Source: Pterois miles (Eukaryota > Chordata > Actinopteri > Perciformes > Scorpaenidae). Taken from it: a DNA stretch of 64,000 bases. The translations under genes and the position numbers were made by a program. Below are positions 1 through 12,000 of the stretch, piece after piece (the stretch's first letter is position 1; each line of letters opens with the position of its first letter). The notes under the pieces are model-generated. The model was not told where the DNA came from and made no database searches. It saw nothing but the letters and a program-made list of their open reading frames with translations. The DNA lies in contig CAMQGK010000637.1 of NCBI GenBank assembly GCA_947000775.1, forward strand, positions 14,201,501-14,265,500, given 5' to 3'.

Positions 1-362
1 TGTAGGACTCTGATGGACTATTGCTGTGCCAAATTATTGATTTCTTAATTAAGTAAACGTGACAATGTACAGTGAGTGGCTAATTGTTGTGAAATAAGGG
101 CGATGTGAGTCCAGATCCTATACATAATACATATACTGTATACAGACAGACATTTATTAGTTAGATAGATTTGGACTCATGTTTCATCAATCTATTCCTA
201 GATTTCAAACAGTGCATCAAACGTATTTTTTCCCTTACAGGTATAATTCAAGCTAGTTAACTAAGTAACGTGCCACGTACCACTACCATATTTTCTGAGG
301 TCAAAGGTCTTGAGCTGACAATAGGACAATAGGAGCGTTATCCCTTGCTACAACATGCTTAC

Positions 363-1402
363 CTGCAATCTCTTCAATGGTATCAGCCCTCATGTCGAGC
401 AGCACGGTGCTGTTGATGATGCAGCTCCGCAGTTCAAACAGGCTGTGTAGAGACAGAGTGGCTACGTAGGGTTTGCTCCATCGCTCTCCTCCGTCCTCCA
501 CGTCCTCCTCAAACTTCAGCCACCTGCAGCAGGAGTTTGAGTCCCAGTCAGGAGAGAGGCCAGCAGACGTAAACTGGCTGGCCATCTGTTCTAGCTGCAA
601 TAGCAACACTCATCTACTTCCCTTCCTTATTGCCTCTCATCAGGGTATCACTATTAATAAAATATGTTTGATTTACCATTTTAGCAGAAGATCATAATTC
701 GTATGATAAATACATTCTACCTTGATTAACGCTGACAAGTATTAAAGAAAGAAAGTAACAATTCCCTGAGCAATTACAACAATGAATTGTGATTAATTAA
801 TGTGACAGAAACAGAAACATTAGACACACAGCTATATTTCTCATCAGTATAAGTGGGATTGTAGGCATGCCCGGTCCATTCAATCAGAGCTTTCAGTAGC
901 AACATGTAGGTCATGACTATGTGTAGATACATTAATGACATGACAGTCTAACGGTACCTGGCACTTTCCCTCCACTCAGGATCCTCTCCATCCCGCACAC
1001 AGATTTCATCCATCTCTGTGAAGAGGTCGTGAGGAATATGCTCCTCATCATCATCCTCAGTGCCCAGCAGGAACTGCACTCTCTGGGAGGGAGTGTCTGG
1101 GAACACAGTATATTGAAACTGAAATGGTCCTTTAGTATCTTAAGCTAGTGAGATATTATGACCAAAAGTAGGAATATTTTTCTCTATACTATAATGTGTG
1201 CATGTCCGTGAATGTAGCTTCGTACCATAAAGAGGAGACTCTCGACCCTCCACCAAGGTGGGGGCCCGGCCCCTGCTCCTTTTCCTGTGTTTGTTTCCAT
1301 GGTGATGGTGCCTGCGATGGCTGCGATGCCTGGTACTGCCCAGGGGGACATGGACCCCGATGTAGAGAGTCCTGTGGCCTGGGAGACACACCCCACAGTG
1401 GT

Positions 1403-1478
<76 letters not shown>

Positions 1479-4400
1479 ATCACAGATATGTATATGACAT
1501 AATGATTAAAAAGTGCTTCCTTGTGTTACTCCATTAAGCGTTATATTATTTATCAATCGTCGACCACATCCGAGTGTTTTTATTGTGATTAAATGCATTG
1601 CTCAAACAGATAGTTATGTAATAATGCTCTCTGCTGTTATATATATTGTGTGCTTCATTGAGCAGCAAGTAAGTGCCACCTGTTATCTGAAACAGTGAAA
1701 CACTAACAGCAAAAAATCCCTCTTTAATAGTCTACATCATAAATAATCATCTTGTCCCCAATGATGTAGGAAATAAAATAGGAAAATAGACATATCATGA
1801 TCTCTTTCGAGTCCATGCAAATAAATGTTATATGTCGACTTAATACTTGGTACATAAAAACTGGGCCTGAATTAGTGATCTTTCAATGAAAAACAATTAG
1901 TACATGGATAATCATGTGTTCAACTGAGCTCTAAACTAAACCAGTTGTGAAAAATAATGTTTCAAATGTTTTTAGTGATGAATGAGACACAGGAAAAAGG
2001 AATCCACTATAAAAATATTCTTACAATTTGTATGGCTCGAAATTACAGTGTGATATATTGAGGTTGTAGTGTATATATAGTATGGTATAGTATCTATATA
2101 CAGTATAGTATCCTTTTCCTGTTGGCAGTACATGAAAGCAGACTGCATGAAGTGAGTGTATATGGCTACACATATGGCTTTGACAAGGAAAGTGTGAATA
2201 CAGTTCAACTTGTGTAAAATGTAATGCTGCAATTATCCAATAATGAGGGACTTATGTTTGTATCTACTGCTCTGGTTTGTAAATGACTGTGCATATATAA
2301 ACTCTGTATATACTCACAGAGCCCAGGCTGTGTGAATTTGTGCTGTCTGGTTGTTAATTCATGCATCCATACCTTTTCAATGTCTTGCATAACTATGTGT
2401 GTGTGTGTGTCCATGTTTGTGTTTATGCAGGTATGAGACAGCATGAGTGAGAAAGTGAAAAAGAGAGAGAGAGAGAGTGTCTGTTTACACTGGTAAGTCA
2501 GCCCACTCAGCTCACTGCAGTATGACATAAAGGTTCAGACAACCACACAGTGCTCTCCAGAATGATCAGTGCAGCTATGCCCAAATGCTGCGTATATGCA
2601 TGACACAAGTCAGTGATTAAGGTATACTGTAATCCAAAAAAAAATCCTGTCTTTTTTCATGCATGTTGTTCTGACAATTATCAATTAAAAAGCATTGTAT
2701 TTGTTATTGACACCTGTACTAATATCCTAATGCAAGTTGTTTCTGAACCTGCTGAAGCAAAGTGATTAGCACACACACACTCACACAACAGCCATGCATG
2801 AGATGCACACTTACAGTGGCATGCTTTACATAAAGGCCACCTGCATTATGGCCATATTTGATAAATGACTGTAGTGGCTTGGGATTTCCTTAAAGATAAA
2901 GGCAAAATGTTTTTTCAACATCTTCATATTTCCTTGAAAGCCTTTTAATTTCATTGACAAGCCAAAACTAAAATGTTGTGTATTATTACGTGTCTGCAGA
3001 TGGTGGTAGCTGCTGGCTTTCAGTTAACCAAAGTTACTCAATCACACTGTTTGTATCCTGTTTTTATTGTCCATGTTTTCTAGTGATTATGAAATTTCTG
3101 ATGCAAACTCAGCTCACCCACAGTTTCTACCTCCCACTCTGCTCTTGTCTTTTAACTCTGAAAACACTGTCAAGAGGAAAGCAGCCGTTTTAAGGACAGA
3201 GTGGGTGGACTCAGCTGCAGCAGCCTCTCACTGCTTGAAGCTTTTTGTTTTCCAGATGCATTCGGTGCACTCCAGGTACCTTCGAGATCCTCCTGCTCAA
3301 AGTTGGTTCCCTGTTGGGACCGTGTTCCCCCTCGGTCCACAACAGCCTCGTCATCATTCCTCTGTTGGACAAACACAGACAAACATATACTCAACATTAT
3401 AAACATGATTAAAGAGTCATACAGTATCTTATCTTTGCTAGAACTGGAGTCTTCAACAACATATCTTATCTAATGTATCCAGGACATAGCATGAATGTTT
3501 GTTGACTTGGCGTTGCCTCACATTCGGAGGGTATCATGAACAAACACATTATCCAACCGAATGCCGCAGTTGCCATGGAAACTAATTGCATGTCTCATCT
3601 TGAAAAGGACAGAGTATGATCTCAGTCCAAACAAAAAGCTTTTTATAATTACAACAATAAATTACCCGCCTACAATTAAAAGTTCTAATGAAGCTCATGT
3701 TGAAGTTCAGTCAGGAGGAAAAGTATATTTTGCATGTTTAGGCCAGTAGTTTATTTCTCACATACCCTGCCATTCACTCCTTACACAAATGCTCACTCTA
3801 AATTTCCTTGCTGTCATTGTTTGGCTTGTCACATCTATCCAACAGCACAGCGTCACACCTACCTTGCTGCTGTTTCATTTTAAATATGACTGTCTGTCTC
3901 TAGTGTGTCCAGGCGGCCATTACGCATGCCCTTCCACCTCCCAGTCACCGTCCAGTCTTCGTAGATTCATCATTTCATCAGCCTACCAGTCTCAGCAGAA
4001 TCATCAGCCACCACCTCCGCCAGTGTCTGGATTTATCTCGCTGCTGCTAAGAGCAAACAACCGTCGATTCCAAATCACCATATATATAAGCGCCTAAGAC
4101 TATCTCTCAAGAGTTCATTGTCACATATCTTCTGTTAGAACAAACAATTATCTTTCCTTCATTCACTTGTCTCCACTGACTGAACTTCTGTTTAAGGCGA
4201 TTCCTCTGCAGTGACCTACTTTAATGAGACCGGAGCTCAAAAGGTGAATCCCTGCTTGTCTTAATCACAAAAAATGAGGTAAAGTAAGCTAGTATTCTCC
4301 TAACTGGCTGTTTTTCTTGTCTTTTTCCTTTTCAATTTAATCACTGATTTATATTCTACCTACCACCCACACTTAGTTACAACAATACATTGCACTTGTT

Positions 4401-7400
4401 CTTAACTGGAGAGAGAGATAAACCTCAGGCTGTATTCCAATAAGTCTCACTGTAACAGGCGAGCAAATTGCAACACTGGTCCACATGGAGGTTATCCAAA
4501 CTCCATGTATTTTAAAGGACATTCATATACAAAAGTGACAGAAAACAAGCATTGCTGAAAGAACATCAACCTCAGCAAAGAGCGTTTGTGAGATTATAAG
4601 AGAGGCTACTGAATAACTGCTGTTTGAGCAGAAAAAAAGTTTCCCATGGACCATCCTGTCCTACAGAATCACCCAACTGATAGTCCCTCAGAAGTACTGG
4701 ACACCGACCCAAAGTAAAAGTTAATAAGCTGTTAACCACAACCAGTACATTTCTGAAAGCTCAACAAGAGACATAGCAATAGCAGGAGATGGATTAAAGC
4801 AGTGGTACCCAACCTTTTTCACATGACCTCTAAACAGATACAGATTAGACCACAGACTTTCTTTCGATAAGATTTTGTCTCCCATCTGATACAATTTTTG
4901 GCTTTTAGATGATGTGTTATCATAGAGAGTCTATGAAACCCATGACCTAAATAGTTCTGTCACTGTAATTCTTATAGATGGCTTTATAGTAAAAATAAAT
5001 GATTTCCCTTTTTGCTGGGGATCCCCCTGGAACCCCCTCAAGGGCCCCTGGGGGTCCCCGGATCCCACTTTGGGAACCACTGGCTTAGAGCACATGGAGC
5101 TACTTGATAAGAGTCAGGTCACTAAGAGAACCAGCATTCTGTGGTGTGAATGTTGGCCTGATTATGTAACACTCATGGAAAAGATGAGGGGGAGTAGGTG
5201 GTAAGAGGGAGGTGAAACCAACACAAATCATTATTTGTCATTTTAACAGTGCATGTAATGATAGGAACTCAACACCTGCTTTTACCTCTTTTATAAAAAC
5301 TCTATGTGATTCATTCAAATTTTGGAGCTTTTCAACACAGATGAGTCCTGAATCTGAACACCAACACACTGGCCATCACTGTACTGAAATTATACTGTTG
5401 TAAACGTAAACATTCGAAAAGTGCTGTCAAAGTTAATACAACAATAACTATTTAACACAAATTTGTTTTTAACGTCGCTAATTTCTTTGACGCTTTAACA
5501 CAATCAATCTTTTGGAGGTTGTGGAGGGCTCAGTTTTGAAGCTAGTGAAGGTACTGATGTCATATGAAACTAGAAAACCTCAGGAATCCATTGGTGCCAA
5601 CCATGTCATACTAGATTATCGCTGAGGTGGTTATTTAACTATTTCCAAAGGAGTCCCTTGACCTCTGACCTCAAGATGAGTCTTCTCCACCTTTACAGAC
5701 ATGCCCACTTCATGATAAACACATGCAGTTTGGGGCAAGTCGTAGTCAAGTCAGCACACTGACACACTGACAGCTGTGGCTGCCTGTTGGGCTGCAGTTT
5801 GCCATCTTATGATTTCAGCATATTTTGTTATCCTAAATAAGATAAGATAAGATGAAGCTGTATTAATCCCCTGAGGGAAATTCGGGTGATGCAGTACCTG
5901 TGAGGGTTTCTGGAAAATATTTGCCATTTTTTTGTGTTGTTAAGTGATCTCCAATAATACATACATACATTTGTTTAAAGCAGCATATTTGCCCACTCCC
6001 ATGTTGATAATAGTATTAAATGACCTACTTGACAAATATAACCTTTAGGTACATTTTGAACAGATAAAAAAGGTGTGATTAAGTTGCAATCAATCACGAT
6101 TACTCATGGACAGTCATGTGATTAATCGAGATTAAATATTTTACTGGACAGCCCTAATAATAACCTGCTTGTCAAAGTCTCAACGCTGTTTCAGAATCAA
6201 AATTGAGATTACTTCTGTTACCTGAATGTAGTTATGGTACACTTTCTTTGCCCTAGTTTTCCCCATTGGCCGTTTGGTGATTTATTTTTTATTTTTTATT
6301 TATTTTTTATTTTTTTTATTTTTTTGGTTTAATACGGTGCATAGTGCGGTGTTTTTAGCGTCACTGAAACGCACCGAGTCGTTATGTGTGTCCCGAGGCC
6401 GTAAAGACCTGAAAACGCCCACTGACCCTGAACGCAGCAGCTGTGGAGGCTTTTCTCCAAATAGCCACACGGGGCAACGATGAGCCACGACGTTACTCCA
6501 CAACGAAGCGATAAAAAGGTGAGACGGAAGTCCTTTCAGGCTGTATTTTTCGGTTTTACGAGAGATAAGACTTCATGAATGTGGGCTAACTGGTTGGTTT
6601 GGGAAGTGTACATCTGGTTAAACGCCCCTCCACCGTTAAAGAGCAGCTCATAGCCTCCTCCCTGAGCTCATTTTATGCATCTTAACATGCTAACAAGCTA
6701 AAAGGAAGTTGCTTATGTGGTGCTTGATTAAGTAACGGTTATGGTGTGTATCCGTCCAGTGAGCTGTTAGGACAACGATTGGGTTTGGAAACAAATAACT
6801 GTGTTTTTAGTGATTGAATCTGTGGATCACTTGTTTTTTCAATGTATGTTTTCTGAAGCTCTCTGAACTGATTGATATATATGACTGGCTGCACACAAAT
6901 ACCAGACTTGAACCATTCTCCCAAAAGGACATCATCTATGGTGTTGTCACAGACAATGAACATGACTTCCTGGTCAACAATATTCTCATCCTTGGTAAAT
7001 TTTATATACACAAGGAAAAGTGAAACTGATTTAATGTGTTTCATAATGAGTTTCTTATATTTACAAAAGCGCTGAACATAATGAAAGATAAAAATCAAAC
7101 CTCTAAGTATATTTGAAAAATTTGATTTGAAAAACAAGCCCTAGCTAATTAAATTTATTTCTACTTCCGTGATTATTTGGCGTTTTTTATTCATCTCAGA
7201 TTCTTTCATCTTGTATGTTTCCTTATGCTGCACCTGTTTCTGTGGAATGCTATGCCATATTGTTTGTATATTATTTGTTGATAAAGTTTAATTTAAAAAA
7301 AGGGGGGGATCACTATATCTACCAGGACTTATCCTCATTACCAATTGTCATGGGGATCCAGTAGTTTTCTAGATTTTCTCCTTGGACTAGTGTGTTCGAC

Positions 7401-9010
7401 TGACTGAACAACTGCCATTACAGAGGTAGTGTGATTAAAACAGACTGCATCATTAATAAAAAAAAAAATTAAATGCATGTCTATGATAGTAAAGAAAACC
7501 TTGATTACTATTGTAAATTTTAATCAAACAACAGATTTGCTATATTTTTTGCTGAACAATATGTGGCATTGATGATGAATAAACACTGCTGGTGTTGATT
7601 AGTGCACCATTGGATTTAAGAGTAAATCTCATTTGCCACTGTCATTTCCTGTAAATCCATGCAGCAACAGCTGGGATCGAGAGTGCAACATGCGAGGAGA
7701 GAGCTCTGCAGAATCAATCCTGTCTCCTGGAAATTACAAACGGGTTCAAAGCACTAATTACAGTAGGTATTTTTATCCTGAAAGCTTGCTCGCTGTCAGC
7801 TTTTCCCCCCAGCCATCTTGACCATCAGTTGACCATCAAGGCATTATGATAATGAAGGGTACTGCTGTTCACAGCTGCAGTGCCACATGGGCTGCCCAGG
7901 CCACTAGGTTGATGTTGATAATCTGTCTACAAATACAGAGGGCATGGATCAACATCCCTGCTCAGATTAAACAGTATTTGTTACTAAAACACCAGACACA
8001 TTAGCCCATATTAAATTTGCTGCTGCTCACAGACCATTTTATGTGAGCATTTTATTTATTATTTATTTATTTCAAAAAAGGTATTACATTCATTTTTACA
8101 TGTTTTTTTCAATATTGAGTTCACTTTTTCAGAACTTAACAGTCAGCACAACAGAAGTCAATGTGGACCAAACTGCTGATCACTTTTCATAACTTTGACA
8201 CAAAATGCATTCAGTGATATTTCAACATTCATGAACTGTTTTCAAACTCAACCAACCACATTTTTGTGTACTTACCCTCCATTTTACATGTTTAAAGCCT
8301 TGGATAACACAAAATTACTGTAAACTGGATCGCCATTGCCTACATTCTGCATGCACTCCTAATTGGGACATACAACACTGAGCGCCTATTTTCACTTCTT
8401 GGTGCATGATTTCTATGAAAGGTCTGTGCCAGATGTGGAAAGGAGACATTTTGTGATCGTCTTCCAGTCACAGGATGGTGTATCTGTGGTAGGCTGTGCT
8501 GTAAGGTAGCACAATCCATGCAATCAAGAAGACAAAACATTATTGTTGTAATGAAATCTAATGCCAATCTGTTGTCAGTGTTGTTTCAGGTGAGTGTGTA
8601 ATGAAAGAAAGTGTTACTGTTTGGAGACAAATGTCAGTGTAAGAGTTAAAGCAGCAGTAGGTAGAACTGAAGATATTGCGATTTTAAGAAGTTATTGTTA
8701 TAAAATGGTCACTATATCCAGACAGATAATCAGGAAAAAAAATCATGTGCATGTGTCATCTGATGGTTCTTATGGCATCTGCAAGGTTTCACAGCCAATC
8801 AACCAATCAGTGCAGAGCTGGAGCCGGCTGTCAATCACAGTGTCAGCTCTGATCAAATATGAATCAATATTCTGTTAGTGTAATTTCTTGCCTCAGTGTT
8901 TTAAGAAACATATCGTAGTTACTGTTTAGCTGTAAAATGGCAGCCATGTTGAGAACAGCTGAGGAACTACCAAGCACCGCCCACCAGATGAAGCACAGCC
9001 AATAGGAACA

Positions 9011-9075
<65 letters not shown>

Positions 9076-12000
9076 ATGCAGAAGTCTATTAGCACATTTG
9101 TCTGTTAGCACATTTGAATTACAATATGCTGAAAGTTTATGATGGAATTTTTGCTCAATGATGCCAAAAATACGCTGATGTGTATGAAGTTGTTTGGTTG
9201 CAGTGAAGGGAGTTGATTGGACAAGGAGATGCACGGATGTTAACACAACAAGACTGATCCACTAATTCAGACATTCTGATCAGAACGAGATCAGATCAAT
9301 AAACTCTGTTCCCAAGTAGGCTCTGAAGAAAAACAGGAATCCTAGAAGAGACCCAATTAGCCCCCCCCCCCCCAATGCTTTTTAGACTAATAATCGTCTA
9401 CTCACCAGCAAAATCATGCTAAAGGGCTGGCAAACCACACAGCTTAAGTGATATCACAGGATGTGGCACATACTTGGATCTGATCCCTACAGATGGCTGT
9501 GGCAATTTTGGAACCATCAGTGGCAGCAATATCATTAACTGCACAGGCTTTCATGTGGCACAAAAACACTGTAATCCTTAAGTGTTTCTGCTATAAACGT
9601 CAATATCCTGTAAGAGGACACATTAGTACTATTTTTTTTTTTTCATAGATGCTATTTAAGGTGTTTTACAGCTTTGAGCTGTCATTATGTCAGACTTAGT
9701 GTCTGCATCCATCTCCGAGCTGAGTAGTGGTCAGCAGGAGAAAGCTGTTTTCCACTTCTGTGTTTCTGCCAGAAATTTTCCGCTCATTTTGGACACTTGG
9801 AAAGAGGGATCCCTCTCTACAAAATGTTCCAAATATCTGTCCTGTGAAACACACCATGCCCTCTGTTAACCACATAAAATCAGAATATTTCATCAGTCCA
9901 AGAGTTTCGTATCCTACCTGATACTTGAAGAGCCAAGGAGCCTCCAGGTTGTCAGAATGCATGTCCTCTGCTATACAACCCCTTTATACAGCATGCAGCA
10001 CAGTCTGCAGCGCAAACTCCTGCCGCCTGCTTCACACCATGCCTGATAGGCACTGATGCTTTTCTCTTGTGACAAACAACTGTAATTTGTGATTGAGCAT
10101 CTATTGACCGAGCCACCAATCACTCATCGTGAGATTATTGCAGTGACATCATCACTGCTGCCCAGCAGCATCTCATCAGCAGCAAGACAGAGCTTGATTC
10201 CCACCATCCCTCCTCTCTTCCCTCTTTATGTGCATGTAAAGTAAAGCTGTACATATGATTGTCATGTTACATCAAATCTTGGTCACTCCAAAGAGTGTTT
10301 CTGCAGCTCCACCAGTGAGTTTGTCTTCTACTTAGAAAAATCAGTTACCTCAGTGCAACAAAAATGCATAACAAGAAATGGTCTCGCATTTATATCGCAC
10401 TTTTCTAGTCTCCTGACCACTCAGCGCTTTACGCTACATGTCAGCATTCACCCATTCACACACACAGGGAAAGGCTGCCATGCTTCCAACTTTGCCCATC
10501 AGGATCTAATCTAAATACTCATTCACACATTGCTCAAGGACACGTCGACATGTGACCGGAGCAGCTGGGGATCAAACCACAACCTTCTGATTGGTGGACA
10601 GCCTGCTCTACCCTCTGAGCCACAGCCGCCCCAAACAAACAATCCAAACCAGACTACAACGAAACACAGCTAAAAACAGTTACATTCAAGAGGGTGATCA
10701 TGGTTTTAAATTGACCTAGAGTATAATTGTTTTAAGTTTTAATGTTCCTACTTTGTGCAGCATAAACACCAAAAGCAGTTTCCCTAAGTCAACAAGTCAA
10801 ATAGTGACTATAGGACCAATTTAAACCTGCAGTAGGCAGAATATTTTGGCATCACTGGGCAAAAATGTCATAATAACCTTTCAGCATATTGTAATCCAAG
10901 TGTTATTGATGTTCTGCACTTCCTCATGGCTGTTTTCAGGCTTTAGAGATATCTAGCCTGTGCCGGGAGACTTTGGCCAATCACAATTCATTTCAGAGAG
11001 AGAGCGTTCCTATTGGCTGTTCATTCAACTGAGGCAGCTATCAATAATTTGTGAATTCTGGTCAAACGATCAAACTAAGCAGCGCTGATCAAATATCAAT
11101 CAATATTCTGTTATGTTTTCAGAAACATCTTGTAGTTATTGTTTAGCTGTAAAATGAGAAAGTTTGTGACCTGGCAGCCATGTTGAGATGATTAAATAAC
11201 AAGCACCTCCCACCAGCAAATTTTCTCATTTTACAGTTAAACTGTAACTGCAAGATGTTTCTGAAAACATTTGAGGAGAGAATCAGTCTCTACAGTTACA
11301 GAATATTGATTCATATTTGATCAGCGCCGCCTAGTTTGACCATTTGATCGGAGTTCGCGAGTGATTGGCAGCTGCTCAGATGGCAGGCTCCAGCTCTCCT
11401 CTGATTGGTTGTTTTCTTCCAGTCTATGAAATCTGGAGGACAATGAGGCACATGATTTTTTTTTTCAGATAACCTGTCTCATGCACATAACTTTCATATT
11501 TGCTCCAATTCTACCCACTGCTGCTTCAATAATGACGTGATGTATGAAGGCAAGTTGCCATTAAGGACTTTAGAAATAAACTCGCTACCTATCATGTCTT
11601 ACTGTTAGAGAAGGTCACCCAACCTTTTCACACAAGATTCAATGATGAGTAAAATAACTTTCACCTTTAAAAAATCTTAGGATAAACTAAATCTAAAGGT
11701 TTAAGAGTAGAGGCAAAGGCTGTCTATAGATAAGGTCAATCTAATCCAAGACAGACAAGAAGACAGCATCAATTAAGATAAGATAAGATAAGATGGACCT
11801 TTATTAATCCCAGGGGGAAAATTCAGGAAATTATTCACTTCCTAATGAACATCGGAAAATTAGCTCTGTTTCTGTACAAATATCCAATTTTTTATCGTAA
11901 CTTGATAAACAAGTATATTAATGTGAAATTTGAATGTAAGTTTTGGATCCAATCTCATACCAAGGTATTTCTACTCCAAGACCCTGTCAATACTATGTTC

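Noticed and set aside
1184..1502. Open frames with poly-His-Thr or poly-Val-Cys over the GT repeat
   Set aside because: They are translations of the microsatellite and of slc4a10 exon 3 in wrong frames or on the wrong strand.
5020..5060. GC-rich near-palindrome resembling a terminator hairpin
   Set aside because: It lies inside the hAT MITE at 4800-5082 and belongs to that element.
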